Source of the DNA: Nitratidesulfovibrio sp. | GTDB lineage: Bacteria; Desulfobacterota; Desulfovibrionia; Desulfovibrionales; Desulfovibrionaceae | Assembly (NCBI RefSeq): GCF_040373385.1 | Contig: NZ_JBDXXH010000007.1 | Span: 1-64,000, forward strand | Length of the DNA stretch: 64,000 bases | Direction of reading: 5' to 3' | Part shown: positions 8,838 to 18,500 of the stretch, one piece after another | Layout of the letters: every line of letters begins with the position of its first letter | How positions within the stretch are numbered: the first letter of the stretch is position 1 | Notes under the pieces: generated by a model | Told to the model about the DNA's origin: nothing | What the model saw: the letters and a program-made list of their open reading frames with translations, nothing else | Database searches by the model: none | Position numbers and translations under genes: made by a program

Positions 8838-10205
8838 CTATTCGGTGTCCGGTCGACCTACCTCGCGGCCCACGCCCAGCAGGGCCAGGGCAAAGTCGCC
8901 GCCGTCAAAGGGGCGCAGGTCTTCCATCTTTTCGCCAAGCCCCACGAAGGTGATGGGAATGCCGAACTGCATGGCCACCGCCACCACGATGCCGCCCTTG
9001 GCAGTGCCGTCCAGTTTGGTCAGCACTATTTCGTCCACCCCGCAGGCCTCGTTGAACAGCCTGGTCTGCGACAGGGCGTTCTGGCCGGTGGTGGCGTCGA
9101 TGACCAGGATGGAGCGGTGCGGCGCGCCGGGGTGCTTGCGCTCCAGAATCCGGCGGATCTTGTGCAGCTCTTCCATCAGGTTGACCTTGGTGTGCAGGCG
9201 GCCCGCCGTGTCCACGAACACGATGTCGTAGCCGCCCGCGAGCGCCACGTCCATGGCCTCGAAGGCCACGGCGGCCGGGTCCGACCCGGCGGACTTGGCG
9301 TGAAAGTCGGCCCCCACGCGTTTGGCCCACACTTCCAGTTGTTCGATGGCCGCCGCGCGGAAGGTGTCCGCCGCGGCGATGAGCACCTTCTTGCCCTGCA
9401 TGCGGGCGCGGTGGGCCAGCTTGGCGATGGTGGTGGTCTTGCCCACGCCGTTGACGCCGATCATCAGCACCACCTCGGGCGGGGTCACGGCGGCGATGCG
9501 GCGCGGCGCGCGAAAGATGTCCTGCAATTCCTCGCGCAGCAGGTCGCGGAAGGCGGCGGGGTCGTCGGTGCCCGCCTTGCGGGCGCGTTCCTTCAGGCGG
9601 CCCACCAACTGCGTGGCGGGTTCGAAGCCCACGTCCGCCATGATCAGGATTTCTTCCAGCTCTTCCCAGAAGGTCGCGTCGATGCGGCCATGCGAGGCCA
9701 GCAGGGCGTCGATGCGGCCGGTGATCTGCTCGCGCGTGCGGGCCAGGCCCTCGGTCAGTTTCAGGAACAGGCGGTTGCGTTCGTCTTCCTCGTCCTCCAG
9801 GTCAAGGGCAAGGGCCAAGCGGTATTGCAGTTCGGAGCGGAAGTCGGCGACATACCGGTAGTCCATGGCGGCAAGCCAGCGCCGGAAGTCGGCGATGAAG
9901 GCTTCCGCCTCGGTGTCCGGGGTTTCCAGCGCGGCAAACAGGAAGCGCAGCCGTTCCCACAGCGTGTCGTCCGCCTCTTCCACTCCGGCCAGCACGTGGC
10001 CCAGCCACACCGAAAGGCGCGGCTCGGACTGGCGCAGGGCGCGGGCAAGGTCCGCCCGCCAGGGGGCGTCCTGTGTGCCCGGCGCGTCGGGGGCTGCCGG
10101 TTCCGGCGTCGTTGCTGCGGCGTCCCGTGGGGCCGCTGGCGGTGCCGTGGGCGCATCCTCGTCGCGGGGAGTCCACAATTTCTTGATGGCGCTGAAGAAA
10201 CCCAT
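8838..10205 (-). CDS. ftsY: Signal recognition particle receptor FtsY
   Basis: A 455-residue SRP receptor GTPase that docks ribosome-SRP complexes at the inner membrane. After an acidic/Ala-Pro-rich N-terminal A domain (about 150 residues) come the NG domains: the N-domain helices, P-loop GVNGVGKTTTIAKLAHRA, the insertion-box region LIAAADTFRAAAIEQLEVWA, GSDPAAVAFEAMD, the DTAGRLHTKVNLMEEL switch region, TKLDGTAKGG for guanine specificity, and the closing GLGEKMEDLRPFD. I start at ATG 10205 (MGFFSAIKKLW), which has CGGAGG upstream; an upstream in-frame ATG at 10277 adds 24 atypical residues. Confidence 0.95.
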   Translation of the reverse strand: MGFFSAIKKLWTPRDEDAPTAPPAAPRDAAATTPEPAAPDAPGTQDAPWRADLARALRQSEPRLSVWLGHVLAGVEEADDTLWERLRFLFAALETPDTEAEAFIADFRRWLAAMDYRYVADFRSELQYRLALALDLEDEEDERNRLFLKLTEGLARTREQITGRIDALLASHGRIDATFWEELEEILIMADVGFEPATQLVGRLKERARKAGTDDPAAFRDLLREELQDIFRAPRRIAAVTPPEVVLMIGVNGVGKTTTIAKLAHRARMQGKKVLIAAADTFRAAAIEQLEVWAKRVGADFHAKSAGSDPAAVAFEAMDVALAGGYDIVFVDTAGRLHTKVNLMEELHKIRRILERKHPGAPHRSILVIDATTGQNALSQTRLFNEACGVDEIVLTKLDGTAKGGIVVAVAMQFGIPITFVGLGEKMEDLRPFDGGDFALALLGVGREVGRPDTE

Positions 10206-10335
10206 ATGTCGTCCTCCGATGCGGGAGATGGGAGCAGTGGGAAAGCGGTGCGGGCCGTACCGGTTGGCCGGGGCCATGCCGGATGCGGGGCCGCCACAAC
10301 TTTGCCCAGAACCCCCGGCGAGTCAAGGCGGACGG

Positions 10336-10404
10336 GGCCAGACAGGCCAGACAGGCCAGACGGGGGCCAGACAGGCCAGACAGGCCAGACGGGGGCCAGA
10401 CAGG
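10336..10404. repeat. Tandem 29-bp repeat built of CCAGACAGG units
   Basis: Two identical 29-bp units (10336-10364 and 10365-10393) plus a partial third. Each unit itself contains three copies of a 9-bp GGCCAGACA-type motif. It occupies the 512-bp divergent gap between ftsY and the sensor kinase; degenerate copies continue to about 10422. I see no clear promoter in the rest of the gap. Confidence 0.9.
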
Positions 10405-10717
10405 CGAGGCAGGGCCAGGCAGGAGATGACGGATGGCAAGGCCGTGGCGCACGGGCTGCCAGCCGCGCCTGTCCGCGCGGACATTTTTGCCCGCATCTGC
10501 CTGCCAGACTGCCGGGAACGGCCTGCCGACCCGCCCACGGATTGGCATTTCCGTCGCACCGTTGCCCCGGCACTCTTTCCATCGCATGGCGCATCGTGTA
10601 GGCTGTCGGAAACCGGATGGCCGATGCGTCGCCGTCCGTCCCGCGCTCCTTTCCGCACGGGGCGGCACGCGCTGGCCGCGCCCCTCCGACGACAGGCGAC
10701 GGGGACTTGACGCGCGC

Positions 10718-13033
10718 ATGAGCAACACCACCGCCAGCAAAGGACTCTCCGTCCCGGACATCATCAAGGGGCGCTCGCTGTCGCGCGACCTCACCGTGAG
10801 CCTCGTGGTGATGGTGCTGGTGGTGGTGGCGGCGCTGTTCTCGTTCGTCTACGTGCAGATTTCGCGCGACATGCTGCACGAGGTGGACCGCAAGGCCGAC
10901 GAATACATCACCCGCCTGGCCGATATCCTGTCCATTCCCATGTGGAACTTCGATGCGCGCACCATGGACCAGATCGGTTCGGTGTTCGCGCAGTACGAAC
11001 TGATCAACGAAATCCACATCGAGGACGCCCAGGGCAACACCCTGTTCCGGGTGCGCAAGGGGGCCGACCCCGACGCCACCGTGTTCCGTGAACGGGCCGT
11101 GCGCTTCGAGTCCGAGACCATCGGCCGCGTGTCCATGGTGGTCACCCTGCAAGACTACCGGCGCAGCCTGGAGCGGCTGCTGAAGGCCAGCGCCCTGATC
11201 ATGGGCAGCGTGCTGGTGGTGCTGCTGGCTTCCACCGGGGTGCTGCTGCGCGTGTTCCTGCGCCGCCCGCTGGAGGCGTTGCGATCAGGCATGGACCAGA
11301 TAGCCCGGGGCGACTTTGCCTACGACATGCGCTCCATCGCCCATGCCGAACTGGCCCAGATCGCGGAAAACTTTTCGCGCATGTGCAGCCAGGTGGAGCA
11401 GCGCGAGAACGAACTGCACGCCATCAACACCAAGTTGCAGGACGAGATCCAAAGCCGCCGCCAGACCGAACTGGCCCTGCGCGCCAGCGAGGAACGCTAC
11501 GCCCTTGTGGTGGGCGGCACCAGCGACGGCATCTGGGACTGGGACCTCATCGCCAACTCCGTGTATTTTTCGCCGCGCTGGAAATCCATCGTCGGCTACG
11601 AAGACCACGAGCTTCCCAACCGGCTGGACGAGTGGAAGGAACGGGTGCATCCCGACGACCTGGACACCGTGCTGCATGCCCACGACGACTACCTTGCCCG
11701 GCGCGTGCCCGAGTTCCAGGTGGAATACCGCATGCGCCACAAGGATGACAGCTACCGCTGGATCCTGGGGCGCGGCGCGGCCCTGTGGGACGCCAAAGGG
11801 GTGCCCGTGCGCATGGCCGGTGCCCATACCGACATCACCGCCCGCAAGGAAGTGGAGCAGGAACTGCGCGAGGCCAAGAACAACCTCGACAACATCCTGA
11901 ACGCCATGCCCTCGATCATTGTGGGGGTGGACCAGTCCGGCAGCATCACCCTGTGGAACCGCACGGCGGAACGCGTTACCGGCCAGCCGCGCGACGCGGT
12001 GCTTGGGCGCCCCGTGGGCGAAGCCCTGCCCGACTTCGGCTTTCTGCTGGACGAAATCCGCCGCTCCATCGCCGAGGGCGGCACCATTGCGCTGGACAAG
12101 ACCCCCGTGTCCGGTCCCGGCGTTACCCGCTATTTCGACATCGTCATCTACCCCGTGGTTTCGCGGGGCAGCTTTGGCGCCGTGGTCCGCCTGGACGACA
12201 TCACCGGCCGCATCCGCATCGAGGAGATGATGGTGCAGACCGAAAAGATGCTGTCGGTGGGCGGTCTTGCGGCGGGCATGGCGCACGAGATCAACAACCC
12301 CCTCGGCGGCATCCTGCAGGGGGCGCAGAACATCCAGCGCAGGCTTGAACCGGACTTCGCCCCCAACGTGGTGGCCGCCCACGAGGCGGGATGCTCCATG
12401 GATTCCATCCGGAGTTACCTGGACCGCCGGGGCATCCTGCGTTTTCTGGAGGGCATCCGCGAATCGGGCAACCGTGCGGCCAACATCGTTTCCAACATGC
12501 TGGAATTCAGCCGCCGCAGCGAATCGCGCTGGCAGCGGGTGTCGCTGCCGTATCTGGTGGACCGCACCCTGGAACTGGCGGCCAACGACTACGACCTGAA
12601 GAAGAAGTACGACTTCCGGCATATCGACATCGTGCGCGACTTCGCTGCCGACCTGCCCGACCTGCCGTGCATGCCCACCGAAATCGAACAGGTGCTGCTG
12701 AACCTGTTCAAGAACGCCGCCCAGGCCATGCACCTGCGCGGCGAGAGGTCCGACCCGCCGCGCATCTCGGTAAGCCTGCGGCACGAGGGCAGCGCGTTGC
12801 GCATCGACGTGGCCGACAACGGCCCCGGCATGGAAGAGGACGTGCGGCGCAGGGTGTTCGAGCCGTTCTTCACCACCAAGAGCGTGGGCGAGGGCACGGG
12901 GCTGGGACTTTCGGTGTCGTACTTCATCATCACCACCAACCACGGCGGTACCTTTACCGTGGATTCCGAGCCGGGCCGGGGCACGGTGTTCACCCTGCGG
13001 CTGCCCCTGGATCAGCGCCACGTGACCACCTAG
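10718..13033 (+). CDS. Membrane-bound PAS sensor histidine kinase
   Basis: A 771-residue kinase. Membrane helices at about 26-47 and 160-182 flank a periplasmic sensor, followed by HAMP, a PAS_3-type domain (SDGIWDWDLIANSVYFSPRW) with PAC, a second PAS (NAMPSIIVGVDQSGSITLWN), a HisKA domain with phospho-acceptor His523 in AAGMAHEINNP, and an HATPase domain with N box LLNLFKNAAQAM, DNGPGMEED and GEGTGLGLSVSYF. A long spacer between the His helix and the next dimerisation helix (SYLDRRGILRFLEGIRES) is notable. I start at ATG 10718, just before MSNTTASKG and the first helix; an earlier in-frame start at 10433 runs through the repeats. No receiver domain or response regulator is adjacent. Confidence 0.88.
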   Translation: MSNTTASKGLSVPDIIKGRSLSRDLTVSLVVMVLVVVAALFSFVYVQISRDMLHEVDRKADEYITRLADILSIPMWNFDARTMDQIGSVFAQYELINEIHIEDAQGNTLFRVRKGADPDATVFRERAVRFESETIGRVSMVVTLQDYRRSLERLLKASALIMGSVLVVLLASTGVLLRVFLRRPLEALRSGMDQIARGDFAYDMRSIAHAELAQIAENFSRMCSQVEQRENELHAINTKLQDEIQSRRQTELALRASEERYALVVGGTSDGIWDWDLIANSVYFSPRWKSIVGYEDHELPNRLDEWKERVHPDDLDTVLHAHDDYLARRVPEFQVEYRMRHKDDSYRWILGRGAALWDAKGVPVRMAGAHTDITARKEVEQELREAKNNLDNILNAMPSIIVGVDQSGSITLWNRTAERVTGQPRDAVLGRPVGEALPDFGFLLDEIRRSIAEGGTIALDKTPVSGPGVTRYFDIVIYPVVSRGSFGAVVRLDDITGRIRIEEMMVQTEKMLSVGGLAAGMAHEINNPLGGILQGAQNIQRRLEPDFAPNVVAAHEAGCSMDSIRSYLDRRGILRFLEGIRESGNRAANIVSNMLEFSRRSESRWQRVSLPYLVDRTLELAANDYDLKKKYDFRHIDIVRDFAADLPDLPCMPTEIEQVLLNLFKNAAQAMHLRGERSDPPRISVSLRHEGSALRIDVADNGPGMEEDVRRRVFEPFFTTKSVGEGTGLGLSVSYFIITTNHGGTFTVDSEPGRGTVFTLRLPLDQRHVTT

Positions 13034-13263
13034 GCCCCAAGCGCCGCCATCTCCGCCCCTTTCCTTCCGGGTCCGCCATTTCCGCGTCATTCTGCCTTGT
13101 TACCCGCCGGTCACGCCGCGCCTTCTCGCGCGGCGTTGTGCGTTGTGGCGCCACCCTGCTGCGAATCGGATTTCCGCATGCCGGGAGCTACCCCGCGTCC
13201 TTTCGCCCCGCCCCGCTGCAACGTCGCGTCCGCCAATGCCTTCCTCCTTGCCATAAGAGACAA

Positions 13264-13280
13264 ATGTTTCTACATGTTTC
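13264..13280. promoter_or_regulatory. ATGTTTC direct repeat upstream of porin gene
   Basis: ATGTTTC at 13264-13270 and again at 13274-13280, one helical turn apart, in a locally AT-richer stretch about 140 bp upstream of the FadL-type gene. It could be a regulator site. The remaining gap from 13034 shows no other signal. Confidence 0.3.
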
Positions 13281-13421
13281 CGCTCGGCACTGCACGATGT
13301 GGACAAGGGCGGCTAACAGCCGCCCGCCATTGGCGCGCGAGGGAACGTTGCCCGGTTTCGGGCGGCGTGCGCGCCGGGGCGTCGCACGGCCATTTCCGGC
13401 CGCATGCATATCGGAGGCACT

Positions 13422-14645
13422 GTGTTCCGTGTTCTTCTGGCCGCGCTGCTCTGCGTCGCGGCATGGTCCCCTTTTGCCGAAGCCGCAGGCTTCGCCATGT
13501 ATGAATTCAGTGCGCGGGGCAACGCGCTGGGCGGTGCCATGACGGCCCGCCGGGCCGACCCCTCGTCCATCGCCTTCAACCCCGCCCTGGTCACCCAACT
13601 GGAGGGCACGCAAACCCTGGCCGGGGTCACCGTGGTGGCGCCGCAGGTAACCGCAGACGTCAACGGAAGCTCCACGGATACCGAATCCAACATGTGGACC
13701 ATTCCGCACGCCTACGCCACCACCCAGATCAACGACAACCTGTTCCTGGGCGTGGGCACCTTCTCGCGCTTCGGCCTGGGGACGGAATTCCCCTCCAACT
13801 GGGCGGGGCGCGCAGAACTGCAGTCGGTGAACATCCAGTCCATGTCGGTGAACCCGGTGCTGGGCGTGCGCAACGGCGATTTCGCGTTCGGCTTCGGCGT
13901 CGAGGCCATGTGGTTCGAGTATGACCAGAAGCAGGCGACCCCCGTGGGCGCCACCGACATCGACGGGCGGGTCAAGGGCGATTCCACGGGCTTCGGCCTG
14001 AACGGTGGCGCCTGGTGGAAGGCCACCGACAGCGTGGCCCTGGGCGCCAGCTTTCGCACGCCCATCAAGCAGAACCTGGAAGGCCGGGCCACCTTCGACA
14101 AGAACGGTGCGTCGGTTCCGGCTTCCTGGTTCCGGGACACCGATGCCGAAGGCTCCGTGACCCTGCCCGGCGAAGTGCGCGTGGGCGTGGCGTGGGAGCC
14201 GGACGACCGCTGGAGCGTGGCCATGGACGTGACCCGCACCTTCTGGAGCAGTTACGACGAATTGCGCATCAGCTACGGCGATCCGCTGGCCCCCGGCGTG
14301 ACCGAAAGCGTGAAGACCACCGAATGGCGCGACGTGTGGCGGCTGGGCCTTGGCGTGGAATACCGCCTGACCGACATGGTGGACCTGCGCGCGGGCTACG
14401 TCTATGACTGCGAACCCGTGAACCCCGACCATCTCGACTTCCTGGTGCCCGCCAACGATCGCCAACTGTACAGCCTGGGCGTGGGCCTGCACGACGGGCC
14501 GTGGCGGGTGGACGTTTCGTACACCTACCTGTGGATCAAGGGCCGCGACGGCGAGGTCCGCAGCGATGACGGCACCGTCTACGACGTGCGCTTCCATGAC
14601 GGGGATGCGCATCTTGTTGGCCTTTCTGCTGGCTGGGAATTCTAG
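13422..14645 (+). CDS. OmpP1/FadL/TodX-family outer membrane transporter
   Basis: A 407-residue outer membrane beta-barrel expected to pass long-chain fatty acids or other hydrophobic compounds. The signal peptide FRVLLAALLCVAAWSPFAEA is followed by the mature FadL hatch start AGFAMYEFSARGNALGGAMT and NPALVTQLEG. C-terminal strands end in AHLVGLSAGWEF with the terminal Phe needed for Bam-dependent assembly. I prefer GTG 13422, which has GGAGG just upstream; ATG 13404 would add six residues (MHIGGT) and lacks a ribosome-binding site. An acyl-CoA ligase lies 8 kb away but is not linked. The stop is followed directly by a palindromic element. Confidence 0.88.
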   Translation: MFRVLLAALLCVAAWSPFAEAAGFAMYEFSARGNALGGAMTARRADPSSIAFNPALVTQLEGTQTLAGVTVVAPQVTADVNGSSTDTESNMWTIPHAYATTQINDNLFLGVGTFSRFGLGTEFPSNWAGRAELQSVNIQSMSVNPVLGVRNGDFAFGFGVEAMWFEYDQKQATPVGATDIDGRVKGDSTGFGLNGGAWWKATDSVALGASFRTPIKQNLEGRATFDKNGASVPASWFRDTDAEGSVTLPGEVRVGVAWEPDDRWSVAMDVTRTFWSSYDELRISYGDPLAPGVTESVKTTEWRDVWRLGLGVEYRLTDMVDLRAGYVYDCEPVNPDHLDFLVPANDRQLYSLGVGLHDGPWRVDVSYTYLWIKGRDGEVRSDDGTVYDVRFHDGDAHLVGLSAGWEF

Positions 14646-14647
14646 GC

Positions 14648-14776
14648 GGCGCAAGGGGCCTTTTGCCCTCTGCCGTCGTCAGAAGCCTTTTTTATTCCGG
14701 TCACGCACGGAAGAGTGCGCTCCCTGCTTAAAAAAGGACTTCTTCCTAGGCAGAGAACAAAAGCCCTCCTTGCGCC
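14648..14776 (+). repeat. Palindromic 3'-end element, copy A
   Basis: Imperfect palindrome of about 130 bp starting 3 bp after the fadL stop. Outer arms GGCGCAAGG and CCTTGCGCC are perfect. Inner matched segments include CTTTTGCCCTCTGCC with GGCAGAGAACAAAAG, and CAGAAGCCTTTTTT with AAAAAAGGACTTCTT. The core reads CCGGTCACGCACGG, then AAGAGTGCGCTCCCT. Related to elements at 14883, 44041 and 44881. Confidence 0.8.
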
Positions 14777-14813
14777 TTCATGGAGAGGCGAGGGGAGTGA
14801 GTAGTGGAGATGG

Positions 14814-14845
14814 AAATGGGAGGAACCGTGAGGTTCCTCCCATTT
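14814..14845. terminator. Bidirectional terminator, perfect 14-bp stem
   Basis: AAATGGGAGGAACC pairs with GGTTCCTCCCATTT around a GTGA loop. A-rich and T-rich ends suit termination in both directions between the convergent porin gene and the gene ending at 15007. Confidence 0.8.
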
Positions 14846-14882
14846 GGTTTTGTGTGTCTTGAGAGGCCGTTTTCAAATTAGG

Positions 14883-14989
14883 ATTTTTGTTCGTTGGCGA
14901 GGAAAACGAGCCTGCCATGAGGGAGTATACTCTTGTTGTATTCGACCGAAATGGCAGGCGATGTTTGACGACGCCAACGGGCAAAAAGA
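14883..14989 (-). repeat. Palindromic 3'-end element, copy D
   Basis: About 107 bp immediately past the stop of the minus-strand gene at 15007. Read on the minus strand it has CTTTTTGCCCGTTGGCG, GTCGTCAAAC, CGGTCGAATAC, AAGAGTATACTCCCT and closes with ACGAACAAAAATCC, matching the layout of copies A-C. Perfect inner arms GCCTGCCAT and ATGGCAGGC. Confidence 0.7.
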
Positions 14990-15006
14990 CAATTTGAATG
15001 CGGCCT

Positions 15007-15501
15007 CTAGATCAGCTTGTCGAAAATGAGCTTGTACGTGGAACGGATGTGCAGGGCTAGGCGCAGGCGCAGGGCCTTGGCCTCGGCGTCGCCCAGCGAG
15101 AGCAGCGACACCAGGTGGTGGGCCGCCTCGGAGAAGTCGGCGTCGCCCTTGTGTTCCAGCATGCCCACGTAGCCGCGCACCTTTTCGGTCAGCGCGGCGG
15201 CTTCCCTGCGGTCGGCATTGCGCGCGGGGGCCTGCTGGAAGCGTTCCAGGAACGTTTCGAAGATCACCTCGTGGTCGTTCGGGAACGATCTGCGCAAGGC
15301 CAGCCGCCACAGGGCGATGAACAGGGCCCGCAGGTCCTGCAGCGCGCGTTTGCGCCGCAGGAACTGCATGCGTCCGATACCCATGGCGTCGATTTCCGGC
15401 GTGAAGTCGAAGGAATCGAGCAGGGCGGCGAAGTTGCCCAGAACCTCGTCGACGGTATAGGCGGGCGATGTGCTCATGCCCGGCAGCGGACCGGCGCTCA
15501 T
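15007..15501 (-). CDS. Conserved helical protein of unknown function, coupled to helicase
   Basis: A 164-residue protein I do not recognise. It is soluble, rich in Leu, Arg and Ala, and predicted almost wholly helical. Its features are an N-terminal YTVDEVLGNFAALLDSFDFT, a basic stretch MQFLRRKRALQDLRALFIAL, and HHLVSLLSLGDAEAKALRL. The start codon overlaps the stop of the helicase gene in an ATGA arrangement, so the two are translationally coupled and likely work together, for example in RNA metabolism. A downstream ATG at 15477 (MSTSPAYT) is possible but lies beyond the coupling point. It is followed by a palindromic element. Confidence 0.7.
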   Translation of the reverse strand: MSAGPLPGMSTSPAYTVDEVLGNFAALLDSFDFTPEIDAMGIGRMQFLRRKRALQDLRALFIALWRLALRRSFPNDHEVIFETFLERFQQAPARNADRREAAALTEKVRGYVGMLEHKGDADFSEAAHHLVSLLSLGDAEAKALRLRLALHIRSTYKLIFDKLI

Positions 15502-18500
15502 TCGGCGTCGGCCTCCGCGTGGCGTGCCGCACCGGCATCCGCTCCGTTCGTGTCGCCCGTACCTTCGGTGGCCGCACCCGCAGGCTTTTTGCGGCGGCGG
15601 CGCCGGCGGCGCTTGGCGGGCGTGGCCGCGTTGCCGGTGGCGGCGTCATTGGGGTCGTGTCCGCCGGGCTGGTCGTCGAATGCATCGTCGAACTCGTCGT
15701 CAGCTTCCAGGGCCTCTTTCAGCACGGGCTGTATCGGTGCCGAGGCTGCCTTGGGGGCTGCCTTGGGCTTCGCGGCGGCCTTGCCCCCAATTCGGGAGGA
15801 CTGGGAGGGCTGGGCGGGCTGGGCCTTGGCCCCGGTGGGCAGCCGCTGGCCGAACACGCTGCCAACCGTCAGCGAGGAGCCGCGTGCGTCGTCCAGGCGG
15901 TCGTCATCTTCGCTCAGGTAGTCTTCCAGCAGCAAGGGCATGTCGTCGTCATCGTCGTCGTCTTTCTCGGGGGCCTTGGCCCGGGCCTTGCCAGCGGGAG
16001 CGGCCTTGCCCTTTTCGGGGGTGGCGGCTTCGGCCTTGCCCCGGCCGCGGCGTGCACCGCGCGCGGGCTTGGCTTCATCGGTCCCGTCGGAGACCGCGTC
16101 GACGGAAGCGTCGACGGATGCGGCGTCAGGAGCCCCGGCATCGGTCACTTCGGCGGCAGCCTTGGCTGCCTTGCCCCGCGCCGGACGCGTGGCCCTGGCC
16201 TTGGCGGGCTTGTCGGCCGGCGCGGCCTTCGCCTCGCTGGCGGCAGGTTCCTGAGGTTTGGCGGGCGCAGCGGCCTTGGCGGGGCGGGTTTCCCTGCGCG
16301 GCTTGGGCGTGGCGGGCGCATTGGGCGCTTCGGGCGCGGCAGTCATGCCGTCGTCCCACGCGCCGTCGGCACCATCCATGCCGTCGTTCATGCCGTCGTC
16401 CGTGGCATCGTCCGTGGCATCGTACTGTGCGTCGTACGGGGTGTCGATCATGTCCAGGGGCGCGTCGGTGGCCTGTCCGTCTTCCTGGGCGGAGCGGGCC
16501 TCGGCGTCGCGGCGGCGCTTGCGTCCACGGCCACGGCGTGATCTGCGTCGGCCTTCACGGGGGGGCTGTCCGTCTTCGCGCGGTTCCGCGCGTTGTTCCG
16601 GATTCTCGGCGCGGGGGGGGGCGTCCGCTTCGGCCACGGGGGTTCCGGCCACGGCGTTTCCGGGCATGGCGGGGGTGCGTTCGTCACGCCGCTCGTCACG
16701 CCGTTCGTCACGGCGGTCACGGTCGCGGCGGTGCCCGTCGCGTCCGTCACGTCCGTCGCGTCCGGCACGTTCTTCGCTCCGGGCGTCCCGGCGTTCATCC
16801 CGCCGCTCATCACGACGCTCATCTCGGCGTTCGTCACGGCGTTCGTCACGGCGTTCGTCCCGCCGCTCGTCGCGGCGTTCGTCGCGGCGGCGGTCCTGCC
16901 GAGGCGCCGGAGCCGTGGCGGGCATGGGCGGGGCCGCATGCAGGCTTTCCTGATAGTACTGGTCCAGCAGCATGGCCAGCAGCGCAAGCTGCTCGTCGTC
17001 CCCGGCCAGGGCGCGGGCCAGCGGCGCATAGCGCAACTGCCGCTCGCGCTCCAGCCCGGTGCGGGCGCGCAGGCGCGCCTCCAGCAGGGCGGTCAGCCGG
17101 TCGCCGGCAATGCGCGCCACCGACTCGTCGTCGGGGGTGGGCCGGTGCTGGATGTCGATCTTGTAGTGCTTGGCGATGCGCTGCAACTCGAGCTTCTGGA
17201 TGATGTCCACAAGCGAGATGACCGTGCCCGCAGAGCCCGCGCGGCCAGTGCGCCCGGCGCGGTGGATGTACGATTCGCGGTCTTCCGGCGGTTCGTACAG
17301 GATGACGTGCGAAAGGTCGGGAATGTCGATGCCGCGCGCGGCCACGTCGGTGGCCACCAGAAAGCGCACCCCGCCCTTGCGCAGGTTGCCCAGCACCTGC
17401 TCGCGCTTGGCCTGGGTCAGGTCGGCCGAAAGCTCGTCGGCATTGTAGCCGAAGCCCTGCAACACCGCCGTCACGTAGTGCACGTTGGCCTTGGTGTTGC
17501 AGAAGATGATGGCTGCCGTGGGGTTTTCCGACTCGATGATGCGCACCAGTGCCCGGTCTTTGTCCATGGGCTTGGTTTCGCAATACAGGTGCTGCGTCTG
17601 GGCCACGTGCACCTGCTGGTGGCTCAGGCTGAGCATGCGCGGTTCGCTCAGGAATTCGCCCGCCAGGTTCAGCACGTGGGGCGGGTAGGTGGCCGAGAAC
17701 AGGTACGCGGAAATGCGGCGCTTGGGCATGTAGCGCTGGATTTCCTTCATGTCCGGGTAGAAGCCGATGGACAGCATGCGGTCTGCTTCGTCGAACACCA
17801 GCGCGCGGATGCGGTCCAGGTTCATGGTGCGGCGCAGCAGGTGGTCCAGCACGCGGCCGGGGGTGCCCACCACCAGGTGGGCGCCTTCACGCAGGGCGTC
17901 CATCTGCTTGCCGTAGCCCACGCCGCCGTACACGGCGGCCACGTTCAGGCCGGTGCCCTCGAAGAGCATGCGGGCCTCGTATTCCACCTGCAAGGCCAGT
18001 TCACGCGTGGGCACCAGGATCAGGGCCTGCACGGCGGGTTCGTCGGGGGACAGGCGTTCGAGAAGCGGCAGCAGGAAGGCGCCGGTCTTGCCGCTGCCCG
18101 TGCGCGACTGCACCATCAGGTCGCGCTTGGCGAAGATGTACGGCAGGGCGCGGGTCTGCACCGGCATCAGGTTGGTCCACCCGGCGCGGGCGGCGGCCTC
18201 CTGCATCATGGGAGGCAGATCGGAAAGGGCCACCGGGGGCAGCGCGTCTTCGGGCTCGTCGATGCGGGTGATCTCGGCGGCAAGGCGCAGGGCCGGGTCT
18301 TCGTCATCCGCAAGGGCGGCGAGTGCGGCGGGGTCTGCGGAATCTGCGGGCTCGGGAACGGAAATTTCGGCGGGGGTGCCTTCGGCAGGGGCGTCGGAAG
18401 CGGCCACGGGGGCCGGGGTGCCGGGTGTGTCGGGCGTGCCGGGGATTTCGGCGGCGGTGTTGCCAGAGGCGTCGGAGGAAGCGGGGACGTCGGCGACGGC

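Noticed and set aside
10336..10404. Possible CRISPR array
   Set aside because: Units are directly adjacent without unique spacers, and no cas genes are present. It is a simple tandem repeat.
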